64,000 nt of DNA from Acidobacteriota bacterium. GTDB taxonomy: Bacteria > Acidobacteriota > Thermoanaerobaculia > Gp7-AA8. The position numbers were made by a program, and so were the translations under genes. The notes beneath the pieces are model-generated. The model ran no database searches and was not told the DNA's origin. It saw only the letters and a program-made list of their open reading frames with translations. Shown here piece after piece: positions 18,280 through 28,052 of this stretch (positions are counted from its first letter, which is position 1; each line of letters starts with the position of its first letter). The stretch is from NCBI GenBank assembly GCA_021781455.1, contig JAJXWV010000077.1, positions 111,302 through 175,301 on the forward strand, read 5' to 3'.

Positions 18280-18882
18280 TCAGGCCGCAGGCGCCTCGTC
18301 CGGCCCTCCGACGGCCACCTTCACCAGGGCTGGGCGAAGCAGGCGATCATTCAGGAAATATCCCTTCTGCATGATCTGCGCGACCGTGTGGGACGGGACG
18401 CTGGGGTCCTCCTCGCTCACGACCGCCTCGTGAATGTTGGGGTCGAAACGCACGCCGGACTGGTCGATCGTGCGCAGGCCGTATCGCTGCAGCACGTCGA
18501 ACATCTGCTTGTAGATGAGCGAGACGCCGCGGTTGAACTCGTCGCCCTCTTCGGCATGCTCGAGGGCCCGGTCGAAGTTGTCGAGCACCGGCAGCAGATC
18601 GCGGAAAACGTCCGCCATGGCGAAGCGGAAGAAGTCCTGCTTTTCACGGTCCGAGCGTTTGCGATAGTTCTCGAAATCGGCCAGGGTGCGGAGGTACCGG
18701 TCGCGGAGGTCGCTGTTCTCGGCTCGAAGGGCCACGTCCTGCGACGCTGCGGCTTCGTTGCCACCGGCAGCCTCTTCGGCTGCCAGTTCCATTTCATGCT
18801 CGATGTCTTCGACCGACGCCCCGGTGTCCTCGATGACATAGGCGTCGTCTTCGGTCTCGGGCTTTGGTTTCTTCTCGTCCAT
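18280..18882 (-). CDS. grpE: Nucleotide exchange factor GrpE
   Basis: Releases ADP from DnaK. The 200-aa protein has an acidic, disordered N-terminus, a long coiled-coil helix (about 50-95, LRDRYLRTLADFENYRKRSD), and the beta-domain motif KGYFLNDRLLRPALVKV. Length is normal. It starts one base before the hrcA stop region (hrcA ends at 18884), so translation is probably coupled. Confidence 0.96.
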   Translation of the reverse strand: MDEKKPKPETEDDAYVIEDTGASVEDIEHEMELAAEEAAGGNEAAASQDVALRAENSDLRDRYLRTLADFENYRKRSDREKQDFFRFAMADVFRDLLPVLDNFDRALEHAEEGDEFNRGVSLIYKQMFDVLQRYGLRTIDQSGVRFDPNIHEAVVSEEDPSVPSHTVAQIMQKGYFLNDRLLRPALVKVAVGGPDEAPAA

Positions 18883-18883
18883 G

Positions 18884-19954
18884 TCAGCGCTGCTCTCCCT
18901 CTTCCTCGATCTTCCGGCTCAACGCCCGGCCGAGATAGTCGACCAGTGGCGCCATGCGTGAGTACTCCATGCGCATCGGGCCGAGAATCCCGACAATGCC
19001 GAGCGGAGCGTTATGGGTGCCGTAGCTGCGGGCCACGATACCGAAATTGTGGATGTTCGTGAAATCACTTTCCGATCCGATGAGGATCTGCAGGCCGTCT
19101 TCCACGAGGCAGGCGTTGAGGATGTCGACGAGCTTCTCCTTCTCCTGGAGGGCCAGGAAGGTCTTGCGAAGAGCGCCGGCATCCGAGAACTCCCGCTTGG
19201 TCAGCATCGACTCGGCACCCTCGAGGTACAGCTCGTGATTGACTGGCGTGACGTCGTCCACGGCCTCGATGCCGAGGGCGATGGTCTTCTGGAGCATGCT
19301 GTCGTGCAGCGCCCGTTCCTGCTCGGTCATCCGCACCAGACGGCGGCGGATGGCGTCGAGGGTCAGTCCGGCGAACTCGACCGAGATGTAGCGGCTGATC
19401 TTGTCCAGCTCGTCGCGGGTGAACGAGAGCCTCGACTCCACGATCTTGTTCACCACCACGCCGTTGGTGCCGACGATGATGCACATGATCTTGTTCTCGG
19501 CCACCAGAACGAAGTCCATGCTGCGGATCGTGAACTGCAGCAGTGTCGGCATGAACACCATGCCGACCTGGTCGCTCAGCCGCGACAGGAGCCTTGAGGC
19601 GAGCCCCAGCACTTCCTCGATCTCCGTGGTGTGGGAGACCTCTTCGTTGATGGTGTCGATCTCATGCTGGGGAAGGCGGCGCGACTTCATCAGGTGGTCG
19701 ATGAAGAAACGATAGCCGCGGTCGGTCGGGACACGACCTGCCGAGGTGTGCGGTTGCTGGAGGTAGCCCAGGTCCTCGAGATCGGCCATGACGTTGCGGA
19801 GGCTGGCCGGAGAGAGGTTGAACCGGCCGCTCTTCGACAGCGAGCGGGAGCTGATGGCCTCACCGGTGGAGACGTGCTGAATGACGATCTCGCGCAGCAC
19901 CTCGCGGGCGCGGCTGTCGAGTTCGTCGCCGTGAATGTCGAGCCTGGCGGTCAT
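18884..19954 (-). CDS. hrcA: Heat-inducible transcription repressor HrcA
   Basis: Repressor of the heat-shock operon. The 356-aa protein starts with a winged helix (EVLREIVIQHVSTGEAISSR, then SPASLRNVMADLEDLGYL and a TSAGRVPTDRGYRFFID wing) followed by the GAF-like dimerisation domain (IMCIIVGTNGVVVNKIVE). The C-terminus has the conserved LGILGPMRMEYSR-type segment. It is first in its operon, directly under a CIRCE operator and a promoter, so it represses itself and grpE, dnaK and dnaJ. GroEL-assisted folding of HrcA is known for the family, but groEL is not in this window. Confidence 0.97.
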   Translation of the reverse strand: MTARLDIHGDELDSRAREVLREIVIQHVSTGEAISSRSLSKSGRFNLSPASLRNVMADLEDLGYLQQPHTSAGRVPTDRGYRFFIDHLMKSRRLPQHEIDTINEEVSHTTEIEEVLGLASRLLSRLSDQVGMVFMPTLLQFTIRSMDFVLVAENKIMCIIVGTNGVVVNKIVESRLSFTRDELDKISRYISVEFAGLTLDAIRRRLVRMTEQERALHDSMLQKTIALGIEAVDDVTPVNHELYLEGAESMLTKREFSDAGALRKTFLALQEKEKLVDILNACLVEDGLQILIGSESDFTNIHNFGIVARSYGTHNAPLGIVGILGPMRMEYSRMAPLVDYLGRALSRKIEEEGEQR

Positions 19955-19964
19955 GGGTTCGGGA

Positions 19965-19991
19965 CTGGCACTCCGAGTTGCCGAGTGCCAG
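19965..19991 (-). promoter_or_regulatory. CIRCE operator (HrcA binding site)
   Basis: CTGGCACTC, nine bases, then GAGTGCCAG form a perfect inverted repeat 10 bp upstream of hrcA. The arms match the CIRCE consensus (GCACTC-N9-GAGTGC) in the core; both outer positions differ from TTAGCACTC but stay complementary to each other. Confidence 0.93.
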
Positions 19992-19996
19992 GCGCC

Positions 19997-20025
19997 AATG
20001 TAGAAATGGAGTGTGGCACTGTCAA
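19997..20025 (-). promoter_or_regulatory. Housekeeping sigma-70 type promoter of hrcA operon
   Basis: On the minus strand TTGACA (20020-20025), 17 bases, then TACATT (19997-20002). The initiation point would fall about 7 bp further, inside or beside CIRCE, so bound HrcA would block initiation. This is the clearest promoter in the window. Confidence 0.85.
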
Positions 20026-20116
20026 GGTTAACGCCAGCGGGATGCCGATGATTTCGCGGGATTTACGACCGGCGGGCGGTGTCCGCAGACGCCCCGCGAC
20101 CGGCGTCAGGAGAATC

Positions 20117-20758
20117 ATGAAACGACTCGCCGTCGCCATTGCAGCGCTCGCCATCGCCACGGTCGCGCCCGCCCAGCAGACGATCGACCGCATCGCAGCC
20201 GTCATCGATCAGCAGGTCATCACCTTGAGCGAGATCGACCAGATGGAACAGATCCGCTTCTTTCCGCGGACAGCCGTCTCGGAGGATGACTATCGGCATG
20301 CCATCCTCGAGTCGCTCATCGCCCAGATGCTCCGATTTCGCGACGTGCAGCGCTTCGGTGCCGAGGACGTACCGAAGGACTCGATCGAGGCGCGCGTGCA
20401 GGAGATCCAGAAGCGCTTCGCCTCCCCTGCCGATTTCACCGCAGCCCTCGCTCAGGCCGAGCTGACACCCGACGAGCTGCGCGCCCTGGTCAAGCGCCAG
20501 CTGCAGGTCGAAAGCTACATCCAGGACCGCTTCGCGCCGCTGATCTTCGTCTCGAACGACGAGATCCAGAAGTACTACAGCACGACCTGGTCGCAGCAGA
20601 GGCGCGAGCGCGGCCTCCCCATCCCCCCGCTGGCCGACGTCCGCGACGAGATCCGCACGCTGCTCAAGTCGTCGAACCTGCAGAAGGAGATCGAGAACTG
20701 GACCGCCGAGCTGCGGTCGCGAGCGAACGTGGACATTTACACGTGGCGGAAGGGGTGA
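20117..20758 (+). CDS. SurA-N-like periplasmic chaperone without PPIase domain
   Basis: A 213-aa exported protein with signal peptide MKRLAVAIAALAIATVAPAQ. The mature part resembles the SurA N-terminal chaperone domain: DRIAAVIDQQVITLSEIDQ, then paired helices with LESLIAQMLRFRDVQRFG, and a segment ending LLKSSNLQKEIENWTAELRSRANV typical of the SurA C-helix. The parvulin peptidyl-prolyl isomerase domain is absent. AGGAG precedes the ATG. The gene is divergent from hrcA with 162 bp between starts, sharing the region that contains CIRCE. It probably helps outer-membrane proteins fold (inference). Its own promoter was not identified. Confidence 0.8.
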   Translation: MKRLAVAIAALAIATVAPAQQTIDRIAAVIDQQVITLSEIDQMEQIRFFPRTAVSEDDYRHAILESLIAQMLRFRDVQRFGAEDVPKDSIEARVQEIQKRFASPADFTAALAQAELTPDELRALVKRQLQVESYIQDRFAPLIFVSNDEIQKYYSTTWSQQRRERGLPIPPLADVRDEIRTLLKSSNLQKEIENWTAELRSRANVDIYTWRKG

Positions 20759-20763
20759 GGAAG

Positions 20764-20848
20764 GAATTGAAAATTGAAAATTGAAAATTGAAAATTGAAA
20801 ACTAATTGAAAGTCGCGGCGGGTTGTTTCAATTTTCAATTTTCAATTC
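20764..20848. repeat. Inverted heptamer array (ATTGAAA unit) between convergent genes
   Basis: Left arm 20764-20800 has five to six ATTGAAA units, right arm 20826-20848 has complementary TTTCAAT units, spacer about 25 nt. It fills the gap between the SurA-like stop and the ligA stop. It is the only A+T-rich array here, showing that the 7-bp format, not base composition, is conserved. Confidence 0.88.
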
Positions 20849-20849
20849 G

Positions 20850-22844
<1,995 letters not shown>

Positions 22845-22870
22845 TTATCGCGAGGCATCTGCCGCTCCCC

Positions 22871-23098
22871 GTCATCCTGAGCCGGCGAAACCGCGGGCCC
22901 CGTCACTCTGAGCCGGCGCAACCGCGTGGGCGGCGGACGGGCGGGAGCGGTGGAGCGCGGCGAAGAGTCTCTTACCGGGACGATTGGTCCGCTGGAGACC
23001 TTCGCCACGCTTCTCCTGGTGTGGGGCAAGCTTTCCGGCCCGCCAGGGAGGGCATGCTGGAAAGCCTGCCCCACACCGAGCGGTTCAGGGTGACGGGG
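22871..23098. repeat. GTCATCCTGAGCC repeat with a nested palindrome
   Basis: One copy of the GTCATCCTGAGCCGGCG family. The left half runs through GGAGCGCGGCGAAGAGTCTC and CTTACCGGGACGATTGG to about 23010; the right end CGGTTCAGGGTGACGG resumes at about 23083. Between them sits a GTGTGGGGC...GCCCCACAC palindrome (23021-23080). The gap 22833-23118 holds no gene. Confidence 0.75.
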
Positions 23099-23118
23099 GA
23101 TCGTCTCGCGGTCGCTCC

Positions 23119-23601
23119 TCAACTGCGCGTCAGATACCGCGACCGCCCCACCGCCTTCTCCACGAAGCCCATCAGCCGCAGCCGGGCGTCGAGCTGGGCG
23201 AGGAAGTCGCGACGGCCCTTCACGAGATTGAGATTCAAGGCGACGAAGCGCATGCCGCGCGGGGTGTCGTAGTAGACGATCATCCGATCGCCGCCGATCA
23301 TCTGTTCAGTCCCTCGAATCGCCGTCCAGGCGATCGTCCTCTGCCTCAGGTTGTGAAGCGGCCGGAGAACGATCGATTCTTGGCCGAGCTGGGCGACCGG
23401 GCGCAGCGTCCCCAGCCACACCTTGAGCCCTCCGATCCAGAGCGTCCCGACGTATAGCCAGACCGCGCGCTCGCCCAGCCAGCCGAAGCGCGCGCTCGGG
23501 TCGAGCAGAAGCCAGGCAATCATGGCCGCCGTTGCGCTTCCCGCAACGAGGACGATGGACAGCCCCGCCCGCCTGACCCAGGGCCGGAATGAATAAATCA
23601 T
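23119..23601 (-). CDS. Hypothetical membrane protein with PH-like domain
   Basis: A protein of about 160 aa with two adjacent membrane helices (SIVLVAGSATAAMIAWLLL and AVWLYVGTLWIGGLKVWL) followed by a beta-rich soluble part (about 75-140) resembling bacterial PH-like domains (VAQLGQESIVLRPLHNL, GTEQMIGGDRMIVYYDTP). An upstream TTG at 23649 would add 16 residues; the ATG gives a more compact start. Function unknown. It is divergent from the response-regulator gene. Confidence 0.6.
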   Translation of the reverse strand: MIYSFRPWVRRAGLSIVLVAGSATAAMIAWLLLDPSARFGWLGERAVWLYVGTLWIGGLKVWLGTLRPVAQLGQESIVLRPLHNLRQRTIAWTAIRGTEQMIGGDRMIVYYDTPRGMRFVALNLNLVKGRRDFLAQLDARLRLMGFVEKAVGRSRYLTRS

Positions 23602-23719
23602 GACTGAGAAGCCGTTTGACGTACGGGAAGCATCTTCCGTGAGGCGCAACGGTACGTTAAATCCTGTCGAATGAATGCCTCAGCTCGGTATGAGTTTCGC
23701 ATAATGGGAGAGCGAGAGA

Positions 23720-24160
23720 GTGTCGATGTCGGTGGGCAAACTGGATGGAACGGGCCGCAGGATCCTGGTCATCGACGATGACCTCGCCATCCGCATCCTT
23801 CTGCAGGCGGTGCTCAGGCGGATGAAGTTCGACGTGGAGTTGGCCGAGGACGGAGCAGCCGGGCTCGAGAAGCTGCAGCGCGACGGTGGCGGCTACGACC
23901 TCATCCTCCTCGACCTGATGATGCCCCGGCTCAACGGATTCGAGTTCATCGAAAAAATCCGCGAGAGCTATGCGGGGCGGCGTCCGCACATCGTCGTCTT
24001 CACGGCCGCAGGCAAGCGCGGCGTGGAAAAGATTCCGGCCGACGCGGTCTGCGCCTCGATCCTGAAGCCGTTCGACCTGGACCGCTTCATCGAGATCATC
24101 GGCGAGTGCCTCAATCACGATCACGAGACGCGCCCCGTTCCCCACGCAGCCAAGCGGTGA
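23720..24160 (+). CDS. Single-domain response regulator (CheY/Spo0F-like)
   Basis: A 146-aa receiver domain: acidic pocket VIDDDLAIR, phospho-acceptor Asp in LILLDLMMPRLNG, Thr in VVFTAAG and Lys in SILKPFDLDR. There is no output domain, so it acts by protein-protein contact or phosphotransfer. GTG at 23720 or ATG at 23726 can start it; both follow GGGAGAGCGAGAG. No histidine kinase gene is adjacent. It converges with the methyltransferase gene downstream. Confidence 0.9.
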   Translation: MSMSVGKLDGTGRRILVIDDDLAIRILLQAVLRRMKFDVELAEDGAAGLEKLQRDGGGYDLILLDLMMPRLNGFEFIEKIRESYAGRRPHIVVFTAAGKRGVEKIPADAVCASILKPFDLDRFIEIIGECLNHDHETRPVPHAAKR

Positions 24161-24186
24161 CCGAATCGCGAATTGCGCGACAGGCG

Positions 24187-24879
24187 TCAGTGCTTCACCT
24201 TCCACTCGATCTGCCTGAGGATGCCGAGCAGGATCGTGGCCTCCCGCGTGTCGAGCTCGGCGCGGCCGGCGATCGCGCGCACATCGTCGTAAATCCTGTC
24301 GGGATTGTTCGGGTGCAGAAAACCGATGTCGACCAGCAGCGCCTGCGCACGTTCGTGCAGCCGCTCGACCAGTCCCGCTTCCGCCAGGTCGCGGCTTCGC
24401 GGCGCGGGCTCGATCGTCGAGGCGGCGAAGCAGAAGATCCCCACGGCCTGAGCGAGGTTCATGGTCGGGAACTTCGCATTCGTGGGGATGGCCGCGGTCT
24501 TCTGGCAGACGGCGATCTCATCGGCGGTGAGGCCGCTGTCCTCGCGCCCGAAGACGAGCGCCAGCGTCTGGTCGCTCCGCAGCGACGCGTGTAGCGCCGC
24601 GACGTCGAACGGTGCCAGCTGGGCGGAGGTCGTCCGTCCGCGCAGCGACGTCGTGGCGACGGTGACGTGCGCGTCGGCGATCGCCTCGACCAGCGTCGGT
24701 GCGAAGCGCGCCCGCTGCACGACGTCCTCCGCACCGCTGGCCCACCACGTCGACAGCGGCTGCAGCTCGGGATGCCGTCCGGCGATGCAGAGCTCCTCGA
24801 ACCCGAAGTTCTTCATCACCCGCGCAGCGGCACCGACATTGCCGGCTTCACGAGGTTCGACGAGGACGATGCGGAGCAT
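24187..24879 (-). CDS. TrmJ/LasT-like RNA 2'-O-ribose methyltransferase
   Basis: A 230-aa SPOUT methyltransferase. The start MLRIVLVEPREAGNVGAAAR, then LVFGREDSGLTADE and IPTNAKFPTMNLAQAV are the three SAM-knot motifs of the TrmJ group, which methylates position 32 of tRNAs in other bacteria. The C-terminal helices (LLGILRQIEWK) resemble the TrmJ tail. The target is inferred from family only. Confidence 0.85.
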   Translation of the reverse strand: MLRIVLVEPREAGNVGAAARVMKNFGFEELCIAGRHPELQPLSTWWASGAEDVVQRARFAPTLVEAIADAHVTVATTSLRGRTTSAQLAPFDVAALHASLRSDQTLALVFGREDSGLTADEIAVCQKTAAIPTNAKFPTMNLAQAVGIFCFAASTIEPAPRSRDLAEAGLVERLHERAQALLVDIGFLHPNNPDRIYDDVRAIAGRAELDTREATILLGILRQIEWKVKH

Positions 24880-24965
24880 GAGGACCGCCTTTTCTCAATT
24901 CTGGCTCTTCGAGAACTTCATTGGGTAGGCTGTTCGACTGTCGGCGCCGGGGACGGGTTTTCTCA

Positions 24966-25029
24966 GCCACAGAGAACACGGAGACGCCTGCGCGATGAAC
25001 TTTCAGTGCTCTCTGTGTGCTCTGTGGTA
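24966..25029. repeat. CACAGAG-type inverted repeat
   Basis: CCACAGAGAACACGGAG and CTCTCTGTGTGCTCTGTGG face each other across about 28 nt. The same type is at 7285-7349. It is directly followed by element A. Confidence 0.65.
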
Positions 25030-25042
25030 AGAAAACATGCGA

Positions 25043-25210
25043 GCTAGTGGCCTGTATCGGCTGAATTGGTACCACCTGGCTTGGTCTCGACGCCGTGAGC
25101 TTCGTTGCGCCTCCTCAGCATAGTCACCGCTATGCCTGCGTCGGCGCGCCTCGCTCACGTCGCCGATCCCGGCGCCACTGGTACCAATTCAACCAATACA
25201 GGCCACTAGC
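25043..25210. mobile_element. Palindromic MITE-like element A (full copy, 168 bp)
   Basis: The ends GCTAGTGGCCTGTAT and ATACAGGCCACTAGC are perfect inverted repeats. Complementarity continues imperfectly through GAATTGGTACCA and GTGAGC to a centre near GCATAG/CTATGC. The right 56 bp are identical to 1-56. No open frame or transposase is seen. The gap 24880-25313 otherwise holds no gene. Confidence 0.8.
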
Positions 25211-25313
25211 TGCATCTCGAACAATTCAGCTGCCTCATGGGGGATCGCCTATCTCTGGCCGACGCGCCGTCATCGTGTAGATGTCACCCACGAAATAGCC
25301 GGAAGCGCCGTGT

Positions 25314-26681
25314 TCAAGACGCAATCTCCCGCGCCATCCGCCGCACGCTCTCCAGCATGGCGTCGGCGTGCGACCGCTCCGTCGCCGGATTGATCATCGT
25401 GACGCGCAGCACGCGCCGCCCCTTGAGGATCGTGGAGGTGATCCACGCTTCGCCGCTGCGGATGAGGCGCTCGCGGATCCGGGCGTTGAGCTCGTCGCTG
25501 CCCCGGTAGCGAAAACAAAAAATGTTGAACTCCGGCTCGTGCATGGCCTCGAAGTCCTCGGAATCGCGCACGCGCTCGTAGAGGTGCCGCGTCACGGCCG
25601 TGACCTTCTCCAGCGCTTCGGTGAACGGCGCCGTGCCGTGAAGCCTCAACGTGAACCAGAGCTTGATGGCATCGGCGCGCTTCGAGCACTGGATCGTAAT
25701 TTCGCCGAGGTTGTCGGAGGCACGATCGGCGTGGAAGAGGTAGGGAGCGTCGGCGTCGAACGCCCGGCGCAGCCAGTTGCCGTCGCGCACGAGGACGACA
25801 CCCAGCGACAGCGGCATCCAGAGCATCTTGTGCGGATCCCACGCGAACGAGTCGGCGCGGTCGAGACCTCGCACGAGATGGCGGAGCGAGTCGCTGAGCA
25901 GCACGGACGCACCGTGCGCCGCGTCGACGTGCAACCAGGTCCGATGGCGGTCGCGCAGATCGGCAACGGCCATCAGGTCGTCGAATGCCGCGGTGGCGGT
26001 CGATCCCGCGGTCGCCACGATGGCCAGGATCGAGGCGTCGCTCTCCTCGGTTTCCTCGATCATCTCGCGGAGGACGTCTAGGTCCATGCGGTGGGCGTCA
26101 TCGGTCGGAACCTTCAGCACGTCTTCCGCGGCGATGCCCATGATCGCGGCGGCCCGGCCGATCGAGTAATGCGCATCGGCAGAAGCGATGACGACGGGCC
26201 GCTCTCCGCGGCTGCTGTGAAGCCAATGGGCTCGAGCTGCCAGGAGTGCGGTCAGGTTCGCCGCCGACCCGCCGGAAACGGCGGTTCCTTCCGCTTCGGC
26301 CGGATACCCCGCACGATCGGCCAGCCAGCGGATGACTTCTTTCTCGATGATCGTCGCGGCGGGGCTCATCTCCCAGACCGCGGTCGACTGGTTCAGGGTC
26401 GAGACCACGAGATCGGCGATCACCGCGGTGGGAAACGGCGGGCAGACCTGGTGGCCCATGTACGACGGGTGGTGGAGGTGATTCGCGTAGCGGGCGAGCA
26501 GGGCGACGAGATCGAGCGCAGCGGCGGGAGGCGCGTCGAGCTTGAGCAACTGGCGAAGCTCATCGGGGGTCTTCCACTCCACCACCGGCGAGGAAGCGAC
26601 GCCCGCGACGTGGTCGAACATCGCATCGACGATCCGGTGGGCGAGTGCGCGGTTTTCGGAGTCGTACATCGGGATGACCAT
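25314..26681 (-). CDS. PLP-dependent group II amino-acid decarboxylase family
   Basis: A 455-aa fold-type I enzyme of the aromatic-amino-acid/glutamate/diaminobutyrate decarboxylase group. It contains a PLP-phosphate region (SGGSAANLTALLAARA), substrate-side His in the DAHYSIGRAA stretch, the HVDAAHGASVL motif and the Schiff-base lysine in WDPHKMLW. The usual C-terminal region is present. Whether it uses an aromatic amino acid or another one cannot be decided here. It has no partner gene, and is bracketed by element A on one side and element B with a heptamer array on the other. Confidence 0.88.
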   Translation of the reverse strand: MVIPMYDSENRALAHRIVDAMFDHVAGVASSPVVEWKTPDELRQLLKLDAPPAAALDLVALLARYANHLHHPSYMGHQVCPPFPTAVIADLVVSTLNQSTAVWEMSPAATIIEKEVIRWLADRAGYPAEAEGTAVSGGSAANLTALLAARAHWLHSSRGERPVVIASADAHYSIGRAAAIMGIAAEDVLKVPTDDAHRMDLDVLREMIEETEESDASILAIVATAGSTATAAFDDLMAVADLRDRHRTWLHVDAAHGASVLLSDSLRHLVRGLDRADSFAWDPHKMLWMPLSLGVVLVRDGNWLRRAFDADAPYLFHADRASDNLGEITIQCSKRADAIKLWFTLRLHGTAPFTEALEKVTAVTRHLYERVRDSEDFEAMHEPEFNIFCFRYRGSDELNARIRERLIRSGEAWITSTILKGRRVLRVTMINPATERSHADAMLESVRRMAREIAS

Positions 26682-26720
26682 GACGGGCCGCGATGCTACC
26701 GCCGCGCGAGGCGAAACTGA

Positions 26721-27096
26721 AGAGTGCTGAGCACTGAGGGCTGAGTACTGAGTCGTTCCACTCTCCTATTCAAGTCGCCAATCGGGAATTGTCGAGGCGG
26801 TGGATCCGCCGACATCATTTAGCGGCGGCCGTCAGGCCGCCGTCCGATCGGCCTAACCCAGCGTCCGAGCGCGCGACAGATCGTCTGTTTCCGTGGCCTT
26901 CTGTCGGACACTTCGTGCCCTCGTACGCTGTTGCCTTCACTTGCTCCGGCGACCTCACGGCCGCCACTAAATTCTTATGGCGGCGATGCCGCCTCTTGAG
27001 CGTGCGTGCGATCTGGTGGGATTTCACAGCCCAAATTTGGACAAGACGACTACTCAGTACTCAGCACTCAGTACTCAGCACTCAGTACTCAGTACT
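26721..27096. repeat. CTGAGTN heptamer arms separated by a nested element
   Basis: Left arm about 26721-26753 (CTGAGCACTGAG, CTGAGTACTGAGT) and right arm about 27051-27096 (about six ACTCAGT/ACTCAGC units) are complementary but lie about 300 bp apart. Element B occupies the middle. The pattern suggests insertion of B into a compact array. The gap 26682-27100 has no gene. Confidence 0.75.
26796..26995. mobile_element. MITE-like element B, copy 1
   Basis: About 200 bp. Outer hairpins GGCGGTGGATCCGCC and GGCGGCGATGCCGCC enclose inverted ends ATTTAGCGGCGGCCGTCAGG and a less exact ACGGCCGCCACTAAATT. It shares extended similarity with 38353-38563 (for example CCTTCTGTCGG then CGTGCCCTCG). It does not encode a protein. 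Confidence 0.78.
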
Positions 27097-27100
27097 TCGT

Positions 27101-27523
27101 TCACGCATCGCCCGCGTTGAACAAGTCGTCGAGCGACATCGGCGGATTGAACTGGTGCATGACGGCGGCCCAGGCGAAGAAGTAGCGGTCGCGCGCCACG
27201 CGGTAGCGGCGCGGGAAGCGCGTGCCGGCCGGGCGGTCGTCCTCGAAGATGTAAACGAAGCCGCCCTGCTCGAAGATGACGATGCGCCATCCTTCGTCGC
27301 GATCGTCGAACGGCTCGTCGATCGAGCCCATCGGGACGTCGGCGGCAGTGAAGTGCCGCAGATCGCGATCGGCGTTTTCCCAGCCGGGAAACCAGGCCAG
27401 CTCGCCGTGCGTGGGGCTCACGAAGTGCACGATCTTGCCGGCATCCTCCATCTCGCGGAGCTCGACCGAAAAATCGGGGACGAGCGGCACGGTGGCGAGG
27501 TCGATGTCGTTCCAGTTCGTCAT
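27101..27523 (-). CDS. Hypothetical protein (140 aa)
   Basis: A soluble, acidic protein beginning MTNWNDIDLATVPLVPDF, with aromatic-rich stretches (WFPGWENADRDLRHF, GGFVYIFEDD, YFFAWAAVMHQFNPPMSLDD). No signal peptide or membrane segment. The frame extends upstream only through an AGATCGC heptamer array, so the ATG at 27523 is chosen. I do not recognise a family. It is divergent from the MmcQ/YjbR gene. Confidence 0.65.
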   Translation of the reverse strand: MTNWNDIDLATVPLVPDFSVELREMEDAGKIVHFVSPTHGELAWFPGWENADRDLRHFTAADVPMGSIDEPFDDRDEGWRIVIFEQGGFVYIFEDDRPAGTRFPRRYRVARDRYFFAWAAVMHQFNPPMSLDDLFNAGDA

Positions 27524-27525
27524 TT

Positions 27526-27649
27526 CAGATCGCAGATCGCAGATCGCAGATCGCAGGTGCGGGTTGCACCTTCTGCGCCCGGCCTGTGCACGATAACGGA
27601 GTTTTCGATCGGCTTCACCTGCGATCTGCCATCTGCTATCTGCGATCTG
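27526..27649. repeat. Inverted heptamer array (AGATCGC unit) between divergent genes
   Basis: Left arm 27526-27557 has four AGATCGC units; right arm 27616-27649 has complementary GCGATCT, GCCATCT and GCTATCT units; spacer about 58 nt. It lies between two divergent genes, so terminator function does not explain this copy. Confidence 0.83.
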
Positions 27650-27668
27650 ACTACAATCCGAACACCAC

Positions 27669-28001
27669 ATGAAGAAGAAGGGCACCACCTGGGACACCGT
27701 CGTCAAGCTCGGCCTGGCGATGAGGAAGGTCGAGGAGTCGACCTCCTACGGCACTCCGTCATTGAAGGCGAAGAAGAAATTTCTCCTCCGGCTGAAGGAA
27801 GACGGCGAATCGATCGCCATCAAGATCGGATTCGACGAGCGCGAGATGCTGATGAGCGCGAATCCGGAGGCGTTCTACCTCACGGATCATTACCGTCCCT
27901 ATCCGGCGATGCTGGTGCGGCTGTCGAAGCTGACGCGCGAAGAGCTCTCCGACGTGTTGAAGCTCGCATACGAGTTCGTCACGTCGAAACGGGTGCCCTG
28001 A
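27669..28001 (+). CDS. MmcQ/YjbR family protein
   Basis: A 110-aa single-domain protein of the YjbR (CyaY-like fold) family: TWDTVVKLGLAMRKVEESTSYG at the start, a FLLRLKEDGESIAIKIGFDE beta sheet, and the C-terminal LTREELSDVLKLAYEFV helix. Members are thought to bind DNA or small ligands, but a function is not established. It starts 20 bp after the heptamer array. Confidence 0.85.
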   Translation: MKKKGTTWDTVVKLGLAMRKVEESTSYGTPSLKAKKKFLLRLKEDGESIAIKIGFDEREMLMSANPEAFYLTDHYRPYPAMLVRLSKLTREELSDVLKLAYEFVTSKRVP

Positions 28002-28052
28002 GGACCGACCGCGTCAATCGCGGGTGCGTCCACGCCTGGACCGTCCAATTGA

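Noticed and set aside
25043-26995. Insertion sequence or integrative element
   Set aside because: No transposase, integrase, attachment site or phage gene is present; only short non-coding elements were found.
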